A stretch of 5,878 nucleotides of DNA from Bacillota bacterium (GTDB lineage Bacteria > Bacillota > Clostridia > Oscillospirales > Acutalibacteraceae), in NCBI GenBank assembly GCA_023420245.1, contig JAEZWL010000036.1, forward strand, positions 1 to 5,878. The letters run 5' to 3'. The position numbers were made by a program, and so were the translations under genes. Of this stretch, positions 1 to 5,878 are shown in pieces (within the stretch, counting starts at the first letter, position 1; the number at the start of each line of letters is the position of its first letter). Under the pieces are notes generated by a model. The model ran no database searches and was not told the DNA's origin. It was given only the letters and a program-made list of their open reading frames with translations.

Positions 1-845
1 CGGTCATTCGCCGCGAAACCGGTCTGACCGTTTCCGTCGGCGTATCCTTCAACAAAATTTTTGCAAAGCTCGGCAGCGATTATAAAAAGCCGGACGCCAC
101 CACGGTAATCGACCGCGAAAACTGGAAAAGATTGCTTTTCCCCCTGCCGGTAACCGCCATGCTCTTTGTCGGGAGAAGCGCGAACGATACGCTGGCAAAG
201 CTGGGAATTCACACTATCGGGGAGCTTGCGGAAAGCGAGCGCAGTCTATTGGCTGCCCGGCTCGGAAAAGCCGGCGGTCTGCTGCACGATTACGCCAACG
301 GGCTGGATGACAGTCCGGTAAGAAATTATCATGATAAACGGGAAATCAAGTCGGTTGGCAATGGAATGACCTTTAAACGCGACCTGACAGGAATCAATGA
401 CATTCGCGTCGGGGTCACGACTCTGGCTGACAGCGTCGCCCGCCGCATGAGGCGGCACGGCGTAAAATGCCGCGTGGTTCAGATTACCATCCGAAACCCC
501 AGCTTTAAGACTATTACGAGACAAAAAACACTGGAAACCCCCACCCACCTGGCAAAGGAGCTGGCCAATGCTTCTATGGAGCTGATTCAGGCAAACTGGA
601 ACCTAAACGCGCCCATCCGTATGCTCACCCTTACCGGTTCAAGCCTCGTATCCGATGATTTTCCCTGCGAACAGCTCAGCCTGTTTGATGCCGGCGGCGG
701 CAGGCAGCGGAGGAAGCAGGAGCAGCTGGAAAACGCCCTTGACACAATCCGCTCCAAATTCGGCAGCGGCTCGGTTGCCTTCGGCGGCATTCTAAAGAAT
801 GACATCGGGATTGAGGAGCATGATATTGACACAAATAAAGAATGA
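1..845 (+). CDS. dinB: Y-family DNA polymerase IV (DinB/UmuC superfamily), 5' end missing
   Basis: Error-prone translesion polymerase that copies past damaged bases using the sliding clamp. The reading frame is open from base 3 (the first two bases are the end of a split codon), so the start lies left of the window; the visible part is 280 residues. It opens in the palm domain with SVGVSFNKIFAKLGSDYKKP, the conserved Pol IV segment that in E. coli reads SAGVAPVKFLAKIASDMNKP. A helix-hairpin-helix thumb follows (VGRSANDTLAKLGIHTIGEL, about 170-230), then the little-finger domain with the family signature KSVGNGMTFKRDL (about 351-389). A clamp-binding motif QLSLF lies at 672-686, followed by a roughly 50-residue charged tail (DTIRSKFGSGSVAFGG) of the kind seen in Firmicutes Y-family proteins. 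The catalytic acidic residues of the N-terminal palm are outside the window. The TTG at 132 is an internal codon, not a start. No LexA box can be judged because the promoter is missing. Family assignment is firm; DinB versus a UmuC/UvrX-type paralogue is less certain. Confidence 0.9.
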   Translation, partial: VIRRETGLTVSVGVSFNKIFAKLGSDYKKPDATTVIDRENWKRLLFPLPVTAMLFVGRSANDTLAKLGIHTIGELAESERSLLAARLGKAGGLLHDYANGLDDSPVRNYHDKREIKSVGNGMTFKRDLTGINDIRVGVTTLADSVARRMRRHGVKCRVVQITIRNPSFKTITRQKTLETPTHLAKELANASMELIQANWNLNAPIRMLTLTGSSLVSDDFPCEQLSLFDAGGGRQRRKQEQLENALDTIRSKFGSGSVAFGGILKNDIGIEEHDIDTNKE

Positions 846-980
846 GAGCCCAAAGCGGACACCCCTTCGGCGGGCACCTGCGAAATGTTCATTCAGCGGC
901 TTGATGGAGAAATCGGCAGAAGGCTCGATGCAGAAACAGGGTTAACCATTTTAGATTTATAAAGTAAAGGAGTTTATCAA

Positions 981-1274
981 ATGGTAAAACATATCGTATT
1001 ATGGACATTAAAAGAGGACGAAAAGAAAAACAGCGGAAAAATTGTGGAGGATCTGAACCGGAGATTTCACGCACTTTTAGGCGTGGTTGACGGTCTTACC
1101 GGGATTGAGTGCGGCGATAATTTCGCCGGAGGGAATTACAACCTTGCGCTTTACAGCGAGTTCACTTCCAAAGAAGCGCTGGATCACTACCAGAACCACC
1201 CAGCACATGTCGCAATTAAGGAAATAATCCACCAGTTGGTGTGCGGCAGAGAATGTGTTGATTACGAAGTCTGA
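981..1274 (+). CDS. Dabb-family (stress-responsive alpha/beta barrel) protein
   Basis: Small 97-residue protein of the Dabb family (dimeric ferredoxin-like alpha/beta barrel). Visible hallmarks are the first strand MVKHIVLWTLK, the central strand region YNLALYSEF and the closing helix motif with ALDHYQNHPAHVAI, where HPxH (residues 73-76) is the most characteristic element. Length matches single-domain family members of about 95-105 residues. The start is well supported by AAAGGAG at 966-972, 8 nt before ATG. In other organisms Dabb proteins range from stress-induced proteins of unknown function to cyclases and small-molecule-binding proteins, so the activity cannot be named here. It lies 135 nt after the polymerase gene with no clear terminator or promoter in between, so it may be read through from upstream. 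A strong terminator follows its stop. Confidence 0.85.
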   Translation: MVKHIVLWTLKEDEKKNSGKIVEDLNRRFHALLGVVDGLTGIECGDNFAGGNYNLALYSEFTSKEALDHYQNHPAHVAIKEIIHQLVCGRECVDYEV

Positions 1275-1296
1275 CCGAATAATTTATACCAACTGA

Positions 1297-1350
1297 AAAT
1301 GCGCCATGCTGCGGCTTTGATCAGCCGTTTCATGGCGCATTTCTTCTTTT
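1297..1350. terminator. nested-hairpin terminator between converging genes
   Basis: A perfect 12-bp inverted repeat (AAATGCGCCATG at 1297-1308 and CATGGCGCATTT at 1331-1342) encloses a second short stem (CGGCT 1312-1316, AGCCG 1323-1327, loop TTGATC). On the plus strand it is followed by TTCTTCTTTTT, a good U-rich tail for the Dabb gene that ends at 1274. On the minus strand the stem is followed by a shorter ATTTTCAGTT tail, so it may also end the HAD gene that stops at 1379. Position between two converging genes fits a bidirectional factor-independent terminator. Confidence 0.85.
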
Positions 1351-1378
1351 TAGGATTTTCTGCGGTTTCTTCCCTATC

Positions 1379-1987
1379 CTATATTGATATCCCCTGATTT
1401 CGCAGCGCAACAATCAGCTTTTCGGTATCCTGTTCATATAAGAAGCCGCGCATTCCGAGCGACGCAGCCGCGGCAAGGTTATCGGGATTATCATCAATAA
1501 AAAAGCATTCCTCCGGGTTTAAATAAAACTTTTGAAAAAACTGCCGGTATATTTCCTCTTCCGGCTTGATGTAATGAATATCAGCAGAGATAAATTCTCC
1601 GTCCATGTACGCCACGGCGGGCAAACACGTTCGAAAAATGTGATATTTTACGCAGACATTCGATAGCAGGTAAATGCCGTATCCCTTCTCCTTTAACTCA
1701 ATGGCAAGCCGGTTGGTGCTTTCTATTGGCTTCAGGTAGTGATGCCACTCTTCCCAAAGCCGTCTTACATCGGAGTGCAGCCGGGACGGAAGTCTTGCGC
1801 TCACTTTGCTGATAAAATCCTCTTCGCTGATCGTTCCCCTGTCATTCAACGGCCATTCCGGTCCGCCGAAAAACTCCCGGCATATCTGCTTTACATCGTT
1901 CTCATCGGTAACAAACCGGCGAGCATATTCCTCCGGCTTATATTCCAAAAGCACCCAGCCCATGTCGAATACGATATTTTTTATCAT
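1379..1987 (-). CDS. HAD-superfamily phosphatase, subfamily IA, YihX-like
   Basis: Predicted cytosolic phosphatase of 202 residues. The HAD motifs are in order: motif I FDMGWV with nucleophile Asp8, motif II LLSN with Ser109, motif III KPEEEIY with Lys141, motif IV FFIDDNPDN with Asp165 and Asp166. Residue 10, usually the acid/base Asp (DxD), is Gly; this DxGxV form is also found in E. coli YihX, a sugar-phosphate phosphatase, and other matches (RGTISEEDF, DDNPDNL.AA..LG) point to the same branch. The substrate is not predictable. The frame is open for 17 codons further upstream inside the GGDEF gene, but the ATG at 1987 is preferred: it gives the canonical N-terminus MIKNIVFDMG, has AGGGG 4 nt upstream, and leaves a 7-nt gap after the GGDEF stop. 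The ribosome site overlaps that stop codon, which suggests translational coupling in a two-gene operon. Confidence 0.88.
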   Translation of the reverse strand: MIKNIVFDMGWVLLEYKPEEYARRFVTDENDVKQICREFFGGPEWPLNDRGTISEEDFISKVSARLPSRLHSDVRRLWEEWHHYLKPIESTNRLAIELKEKGYGIYLLSNVCVKYHIFRTCLPAVAYMDGEFISADIHYIKPEEEIYRQFFQKFYLNPEECFFIDDNPDNLAAAASLGMRGFLYEQDTEKLIVALRNQGISI

Positions 1988-1991
1988 AATA

Positions 1992-1996
1992 CCCCT
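1992..1996 (-). promoter_or_regulatory. ribosome binding site that fixes the HAD start
   Basis: AGGGG on the minus strand, 4 nt before ATG at 1987-1985 and sharing bases with the TAG stop (1997-1995) of the upstream diguanylate cyclase. This supports the internal ATG rather than the longer frame starting at 2038, and fits coupled translation of the two genes. Confidence 0.65.
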
Positions 1997-3371
1997 ATTT
2001 CTCAAAGTAATGGAGCATCCGCTTTTCCTCCCTATCATTTATATGCCTGGAATCGTTATAAATGACATAACAGTCCTTGCCGTGGCATTTCGCGTCATAC
2101 AAAGCCGCGTCCGCCTTATGGAACAGCTCAGGAAAGCTTTTTCCGTGGTCGGGAAAAAGGGAAACGCCGACACTGCCCGATATTTTATAATCCTTTTTTT
2201 CACCGGTATAGGTCTCCCGAAAAATATCGCAAACCATTCTCGCTTTTTCGGCAATCCGTTCTTTATCCGCCACATTTTTGAGAAAAATAACAAATTCATC
2301 ACCGCCGAAGCGCCCGAGAATATCGGAGCTGCGAAACATATCGCGCAATTTTCCGGAAATTTCGGTCAGCACCAAATCGCCGAACAAATGCCCGTGGCTG
2401 TCGTTTACGTCTTTAAAATTATCAATATCTATAATCATCAGTGCGTGCCGGGAATCGGTATCCGCCGACCGCAGGCAGGCACGGATATAAGACTCCGCCG
2501 TCGTCTTATTATACAGCTTGGTAAACGGATCTCGCTGAGCGTCGTAGATCAGCTTTTCCCTCTCCCGCATCCGGATATCAATATCGGAAATTTTTCCGAT
2601 CACTTTGAGCGGGTTACCGATTTCATCACAAATCATCGTAGTGGTAACATTCGTCCAAACATAGCCGTCATCCTTTTTTCGCAGACGAACCTCGAATTCA
2701 CAGTTCTGAATGCCTTCCATAAACTGATCCAGCATTTTTGAGAAGGCAATCTTATCTTCGTCGTAAACGATATCCCCATTTAAAAAATTGCAAATAATAT
2801 TTTCCTGTGGAAGCGGTAAGCCGTAAAGCTCCTCCCATTTGGATGAAACATACAGGGAATCATTTTCAAAACTATATTCAAAAATGACGTCGTTGAATTT
2901 TTCCGTAATAATGTGATACCGTTCCTGTTCAATTAAAAGCTGCTGGCGCAGTGATTTTTCCTGTGTGATATCAACAAGGGTACATTGCAGCACACCGCCG
3001 CGCTCTGTAAGCTTATTGACCGCCGTCATACGCAGCCAGACGATGCCGCCATTTTTATGTATGGAACGAAATTCTACCAAAGCGGTTCCGCTCTGCTTGA
3101 GCTGCCGGGATATGTCTTGAAGCAGGTAAGCAATATCCTCGCCAACCACAAGCTGCTCCATCATATCCAACCCCGCTCTTCCGGAAAGCTCCCCTCTCGT
3201 ATAACCGTTAATCCGGTAAAACCCTTCATTGGCATAAAGAAGGGTCATTTCCGAATTCAGCGCGAATTGCACAACTCCTTCCGGAATGCTGTTAATGATT
3301 GCTTCAAGCTCGTGAAACGTGATTTCTGCCGTGACGGGATTTCCTTCAGCCTCTCTATTGGCCTGTTCCAT
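1995..3371 (-). CDS. PAS-PAS-GGDEF diguanylate cyclase
   Basis: A 458-residue signalling enzyme predicted to make cyclic di-GMP from two GTP. Two PAS sensor domains come first (about residues 20-135 and 150-268; each ends in the typical DITQEK or DIDIRMREREK exit, the PAC region), then a GGDEF domain (about 278-438). The catalytic motif is intact as RFGGDEF (residues 354-360). The metal-binding segment MIIDIDNFKDVND (312-324) is present. A canonical inhibitory I-site RSSD (347-350) lies exactly five residues before GGDEF, so product feedback inhibition is expected. No transmembrane segment or signal peptide is visible, so the protein should be cytosolic and sense an internal signal or a bound ligand; no heme- or flavin-binding signature was recognised. 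No EAL or HD-GYP domain is present. The start is supported by AAAGGA at 3384-3379, 7 nt before ATG. It is the first gene of an operon with the HAD phosphatase. Confidence 0.93.
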   Translation of the reverse strand: MEQANREAEGNPVTAEITFHELEAIINSIPEGVVQFALNSEMTLLYANEGFYRINGYTRGELSGRAGLDMMEQLVVGEDIAYLLQDISRQLKQSGTALVEFRSIHKNGGIVWLRMTAVNKLTERGGVLQCTLVDITQEKSLRQQLLIEQERYHIITEKFNDVIFEYSFENDSLYVSSKWEELYGLPLPQENIICNFLNGDIVYDEDKIAFSKMLDQFMEGIQNCEFEVRLRKKDDGYVWTNVTTTMICDEIGNPLKVIGKISDIDIRMREREKLIYDAQRDPFTKLYNKTTAESYIRACLRSADTDSRHALMIIDIDNFKDVNDSHGHLFGDLVLTEISGKLRDMFRSSDILGRFGGDEFVIFLKNVADKERIAEKARMVCDIFRETYTGEKKDYKISGSVGVSLFPDHGKSFPELFHKADAALYDAKCHGKDCYVIYNDSRHINDREEKRMLHYFEK

Positions 3372-3378
3372 TTCAATA

Positions 3379-3384
3379 TCCTTT
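3379..3384 (-). promoter_or_regulatory. ribosome binding site of the diguanylate cyclase gene
   Basis: AAAGGA on the minus strand, 7 nt ahead of the ATG at 3371-3369. It selects this start over the earlier ATG at 3412, which has no ribosome site and opens a different frame. Confidence 0.75.
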
Positions 3385-3428
3385 CAATTCTTCCTGATTG
3401 TTTCTTATCCATGTGAATTATGTAATTT

Positions 3429-3457
3429 ATTTTACCACCTTTAAGCGGTATTTACAA
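3429..3457 (-). promoter_or_regulatory. sigma-A type promoter of the GGDEF-HAD operon
   Basis: On the minus strand, TTGTAA (3457-3452) is separated by exactly 17 bp from TAAAAT (3434-3429), with a TG one base before the -10 (extended -10 form TGGTAAAAT). Each hexamer is close to the TTGACA/TATAAT consensus. Transcription would start near 3422, leaving a leader of roughly 50 nt, too short for a known riboswitch class and with none seen. Confidence 0.6.
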
Positions 3458-3486
3458 TGGATTTCACAGCTTGTTTACATCCTCGA

Positions 3487-3502
3487 ATATTCCTAGGAAT
3501 AT
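3487..3502. repeat. 16-bp perfect palindrome upstream of the GGDEF promoter
   Basis: ATATTCCTAGGAATAT is a perfect, gapless dyad centred on CCTAGG. It lies 30 bp upstream of the -35 hexamer (3452-3457) of the GGDEF-HAD operon and beyond the end of the feo operon, in a place where an activator or other regulator could bind. No regulator family was recognised from the sequence. Confidence 0.6.
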
Positions 3503-3526
3503 ATAGTCAATTCGACTATAACTATA
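3502..3526. repeat. second dyad with a third half-site, operator-like
   Basis: TATAGTC (3502-3508) and GACTATA (3514-3520) form a 7-bp inverted repeat around AATTC. A third similar half-site, AACTATA (3520-3526), follows directly, so ACTATA occurs twice in tandem. The dyad shares base 3502 with the preceding palindrome. The AT-rich arms, short spacer and lack of a following T-run fit a protein-binding site better than a terminator. The cognate regulator is unknown. Confidence 0.5.
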
Positions 3527-3529
3527 CCG

Positions 3530-3581
3530 CCAACAAAAAGTCCGGCAGGGCAATCCTTTTCAGAAAACGCTGGCGGACTTT
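3530..3581 (-). terminator. terminator of the feo operon
   Basis: AAAGTCCG (3537-3544) pairs with CGGACTTT (3574-3581); after one G-G mismatch the stem continues CAG/CTG (3546-3548 with 3570-3572), giving 11 pairs. Read on the minus strand, the stem is followed by TTTTTGTTGG, a short U-run. It lies 8 nt beyond the stop of the last feo gene, as expected for a factor-independent terminator. The plus-strand side is also T-rich (3584-3605), but no plus-strand gene ends here. Confidence 0.7.
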
Positions 3582-3588
3582 CAATTTA

Positions 3589-3738
3589 TTATTTTCTTTT
3601 TTTGCGTCCGCAGCTTTCTCCATAAGGGCAGCTTGAACAGCTGCCCCCGCACTGGTGGCGGTGACTAACCGCATAGCGAACCGCTAAAAAAACCAATGCG
3701 GCTATGATAATGAGTATCACATAATCCGCGGTATTCAT
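3589..3738 (-). CDS. FeoB-associated Cys-rich membrane microprotein
   Basis: A 49-residue protein. The N-terminus MNTADYVILIIIAALVFLAV (1-20) is one hydrophobic membrane helix, followed by basic residues (RYAVSHRH) and a small cysteine cluster CGGSCSSCPYGESCG with Cys30, Cys34, Cys37 and Cys43 (spacing CX3CX2CX5C), ending in the basic tail RKKRK. The positive residues after the helix predict a cytoplasmic C-terminus. This matches the FeoB-associated Cys-rich membrane protein family found downstream of feoB in Firmicutes, which is thought to assist ferrous iron uptake, perhaps in the place FeoC holds in enterobacteria; that role is inferred. The ribosome site GGAAGGG (3750-3744) sits 5 nt before ATG and partly in the 13-nt gap after the feoB stop, so it belongs to the same transcript. 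A terminator follows. Confidence 0.9.
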   Translation of the reverse strand: MNTADYVILIIIAALVFLAVRYAVSHRHQCGGSCSSCPYGESCGRKKRK

Positions 3739-3751
3739 AAAATCCCTTCCA

Positions 3752-5767
3752 TCAGCGAAAAATCAGAGATCCAACCTGGTACACAAGAAAAGAAGCGAGC
3801 CACGCAACACCGGTCTGGTAGAGCACCACTCCTACGGCACTCCTCACGCTGTTCATTTCGCGCTTCACCGCTGTGATCGCGGCAACACACGGAGTATAAA
3901 GAAGCGTAAAGGTTAAAAACGAGCTGGCAGTCAAGGGCGTAAATAAGGATGCAAGTGCCTGCGGAAGATCGGAAACCGAGGTTCCGGTTAAAACCGCGAG
4001 AGTGCTGACCACCGCTTCCTTCGCCGTAAAACCGGCAATGAGGGCGGTCGCGGCGCGCCAGTCGCTGAATCCAAGCGGAGCGAGTACCGGAGCGATCCAC
4101 CTGCCGATTCCGGCCATGATGCTGTTCGCGCTGTCCGGCGCGACATTCAGCCGGCTGTCGAAGGTTTGCAGGAACCAGATAATAATTGTCGCGACAAAAA
4201 TCACAGTAAACGCCCTGCTCAGAAAATCCCTCGCTTTATCCCAAATCAGCAGGGATACGCTCTTCCAGCTGGGAAATCGGTAGTTTGGGAGCTCCATTAC
4301 AAACGGGACCGGCTTGCCGTGAAAGATGGTTTTTTTCAATATAAGACCGCTGAGAATCCCGGTAAGGATTCCGAACAGATACAGAAGAATCATTACCAAA
4401 GTCTGGTGCTTTGGAAAAAGGGCAATGGCAAATATTGCGTAAATCGGCAGCTTTGCGCTGCAGCTCATAAACGGGGTCAGCAAGATCGTCATTTTGCGGT
4501 CGCGCTCGCTGGAAAGCGTGCGGGTCGCCATAATGGCGGGAACGGAGCAGCCGAACCCAATCAGCATCGGAACGAAGCTCCGCCCGGAAAGCCCGATCTT
4601 GCGCAGCAGTTTGTCCATAACGAATGCCACACGTGCCATATAACCGCTGTCCTCCAGCATAGAAAGGAAGAAAAACAGACCCACAATAATCGGCAGGAAG
4701 GAAAGCACACTGCCGACACCCGCAAACGCGCCGTCAATAATCAGTGAGTGTACCACCGGGTTAATCCCGTAGGCGGTCAGCCCCGCGTCGGTCAGCTGTG
4801 TAACCCAATCGATTCCGTACGAGAGCAGGGTACTCAGCGCGCTGCCGATTACGCCGAATGACAGCCAGAAAATTAACATCATAATCAGCAGGAAAATCGG
4901 AATCGCGAAGAACTTGTGGGTAAGCACACTGTCGATTGCCACACTGCGCTTGTGCTCCTTGGACTCCCCCGATTTTACCACAGAATCATGGCAAAGCCTG
5001 TCGATAAAGGTATACCGCATATCCGCCAGCGCCGCCTCCCGGTCGGTGCCTAATTCATTCTCCATTTCGGTAACGCTGTGACCCACCATATCCTTCTCAT
5101 TTTCAGAAAGGCCAAGCGCGTTCATCATAGGCGCGTCGCCCTCTACCAGCTTGGTGGCGGCGAAGCGGGAAGGAACGCCGATTCGTTCCGCATGGTCCTC
5201 CACCAGATGGGCTACGGAGTGAATCGCCCTATGTACCGCGCCGGAACAAAAATCCTGCCGCTTCGGCAGCTGCTTTGCCTCGGCGGTATTGACGGCGGTT
5301 TCAATCAGCTCGTCGATTCCCTCGTTTTTGCTGGCGGAAATCGGGATAACCGGAACCCCAAGCTCCTTACTGAGCTGGTCGATTTTAATGGTTCCGCCGT
5401 TCGCGCGTACTTCGTCCATCATATTCAGCGCGATCACCATCGGAAGATTCAGTTCGATCAGCTGCATGCTGAGGTAAAGATTGCGCTCTATGTTGGTTGC
5501 ATCCACAATATTGATGATTCCGTTCGGATGGTTACTCAGCAAATAGTCACGGGTAACAATCTCTTCGTTCGTATAAGGAGAAAGCGAATAAATACCCGGA
5601 AGGTCGACGACCGTCACACCGCTGTGACCGCGAATTACGCCGTCCTTGCGTTCTACCGTGACACCCGGAAAGTTACCGACATGCTGATTAGAGCCGGTCA
5701 GCTGGTTAAAGAGAGTGGTTTTTCCGCAGTTCTGGTTCCCGGCAAGCGCAAAAGTCATTTTGCTCAT
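3752..5767 (-). CDS. feoB: ferrous iron transporter FeoB
   Basis: Inner-membrane GTP-dependent Fe(II) importer, 671 residues, within the usual range for compact Firmicutes FeoB. The cytoplasmic G domain (1-165) has G1 GNQNCGKT (10-17), G2 GVTVE (35-39), G3 DLPG (55-58), G4 NMMD (115-118) and G5 SAS (144-146). A helical GDI/linker region (about 170-275) follows. The membrane part (about 283-670) holds the two gate motifs with conserved cysteines, GCSVPA (406-411, Cys407) and CSAKLP (436-441, Cys436), plus LLYTPC (622-627). The chain ends right after the last helix, with no C-terminal soluble extension. The start is supported by AGAGG 4 nt upstream and by the ATGA overlap with feoA, implying coupled translation. 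The operon promoter, where Fur- or DtxR-type control would act, lies outside the window. No frameshift or missing motif was seen. Confidence 0.97.
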   Translation of the reverse strand: MSKMTFALAGNQNCGKTTLFNQLTGSNQHVGNFPGVTVERKDGVIRGHSGVTVVDLPGIYSLSPYTNEEIVTRDYLLSNHPNGIINIVDATNIERNLYLSMQLIELNLPMVIALNMMDEVRANGGTIKIDQLSKELGVPVIPISASKNEGIDELIETAVNTAEAKQLPKRQDFCSGAVHRAIHSVAHLVEDHAERIGVPSRFAATKLVEGDAPMMNALGLSENEKDMVGHSVTEMENELGTDREAALADMRYTFIDRLCHDSVVKSGESKEHKRSVAIDSVLTHKFFAIPIFLLIMMLIFWLSFGVIGSALSTLLSYGIDWVTQLTDAGLTAYGINPVVHSLIIDGAFAGVGSVLSFLPIIVGLFFFLSMLEDSGYMARVAFVMDKLLRKIGLSGRSFVPMLIGFGCSVPAIMATRTLSSERDRKMTILLTPFMSCSAKLPIYAIFAIALFPKHQTLVMILLYLFGILTGILSGLILKKTIFHGKPVPFVMELPNYRFPSWKSVSLLIWDKARDFLSRAFTVIFVATIIIWFLQTFDSRLNVAPDSANSIMAGIGRWIAPVLAPLGFSDWRAATALIAGFTAKEAVVSTLAVLTGTSVSDLPQALASLFTPLTASSFLTFTLLYTPCVAAITAVKREMNSVRSAVGVVLYQTGVAWLASFLVYQVGSLIFR

Positions 5768-5878
5768 GATTCCTCTACCTCTATCTTTTTGGCATCCTCA
5801 ATACGCAGGGTCAGCGCGTAGCCCCGTAAATGAATTTCTATCGGGTCGCCCATAGGAGCAACCTTGCGAACCATAATC
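5764..5878 (-). CDS. feoA: FeoA-family ferrous iron transport protein, 5' end missing
   Basis: Only the last 37 residues are inside the window, and the gene continues past the right edge. The visible part, containing VAPMGDPIEIHLRGYALTLR followed by IEDAKKIEVEES, is the C-terminal half of the small SH3-like FeoA domain, where GDPIEI and RGY.L.LR are the conserved pieces. FeoA is a cytosolic accessory protein thought to bind FeoB and support its transport. Its TGA stop overlaps the feoB ATG by 4 nt (5764-5767), the standard feoAB arrangement. Whether the full gene is a single FeoA or carries a second domain cannot be seen. Confidence 0.9.
   Translation of the reverse strand, partial: IMVRKVAPMGDPIEIHLRGYALTLRIEDAKKIEVEES

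Noticed and set aside
826..831. TTGACA, a perfect -35 hexamer, near the end of the polymerase gene
   Set aside because: No acceptable -10 hexamer lies 16-18 bp downstream (the region reads GAGAGCCCAAAG), so it is not supported as a promoter for the Dabb gene.
861..875. small C-rich/G-rich fold-back after the polymerase stop, considered as a terminator
   Set aside because: Only about three G-C pairs form and no T-run follows, so termination between the polymerase and Dabb genes is not supported.
1806..2741. 311-codon plus-strand open frame opposite the GGDEF and HAD genes
   Set aside because: It spans parts of two well-supported minus-strand genes and their junction, has no family signature, and is a shadow of their codon bias.
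3257..3412. 51-codon minus-strand frame starting at ATG 3412 and overlapping the start of the GGDEF gene
   Set aside because: No ribosome site precedes this ATG, the frame differs from the real gene, and the translation (rich in Lys and Arg) shows no family; the AAAGGA site clearly serves the ATG at 3371.
3474..3504. possible plus-strand promoter TTTACA followed by AT-rich AATATA
   Set aside because: The spacing is 18 bp with a weak -10, the bases are explained by the palindrome, and no plus-strand gene lies downstream.
5078..5821. 247-codon plus-strand open frame opposite feoB
   Set aside because: It lies wholly antisense to an intact, motif-complete feoB, shows no recognisable domain, and has the composition expected of a reverse-frame shadow.

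Overview
The window looks like a piece of a Clostridia (Firmicutes) chromosome, probably Oscillospiraceae-like with mid-range GC. The basis is the gene content: a FeoA/FeoB iron locus followed by the small Cys-rich FeoB-associated membrane protein typical of Firmicutes, strong AAAGGAG-type ribosome binding sites, and a clostridial-type Y-family polymerase. The lineage call is inference from style, not a species identification.

Layout. (1) Bases 1-845, plus strand: the C-terminal two thirds of a Y-family translesion DNA polymerase (DinB/Pol IV type), cut by the left window edge. (2) 981-1274, plus: a small Dabb-domain (stress-responsive alpha/beta barrel) protein. (3) 1297-1350: a strong nested hairpin that serves as terminator between converging transcription units. 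(4) 3371 down to 1379, minus: a two-gene operon of a PAS-PAS-GGDEF diguanylate cyclase followed 7 nt later by a YihX-like HAD phosphatase, driven by a recognisable sigma-A type promoter at 3429-3457. (5) 3487-3526: two abutting palindromes just upstream of that promoter, unexplained and operator-like. (6) 3537-3581: terminator of the next operon. (7) 5878 down to 3589, minus: the feo operon in the order feoA (partial) - feoB - FeoB-associated Cys-rich microprotein. feoA and feoB overlap by ATGA, and the microprotein starts 13 nt after feoB.

How the genes work together. FeoA and FeoB form a GTP-dependent ferrous iron importer, and the 49-residue protein encoded last is a single-pass membrane protein with four cysteines that probably works with FeoB. 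The PAS-PAS-GGDEF protein should make cyclic di-GMP in response to an unknown signal sensed by its PAS domains; the HAD phosphatase is translationally linked to it but its substrate is unknown. The polymerase and Dabb genes are on the opposite strand and have no evident functional link to the rest. Most of the window is ordinary housekeeping and accessory metabolism. The points most worth a second look are the microprotein and the double palindrome in the 3458-3536 intergenic space. I did not find a clearly novel system.
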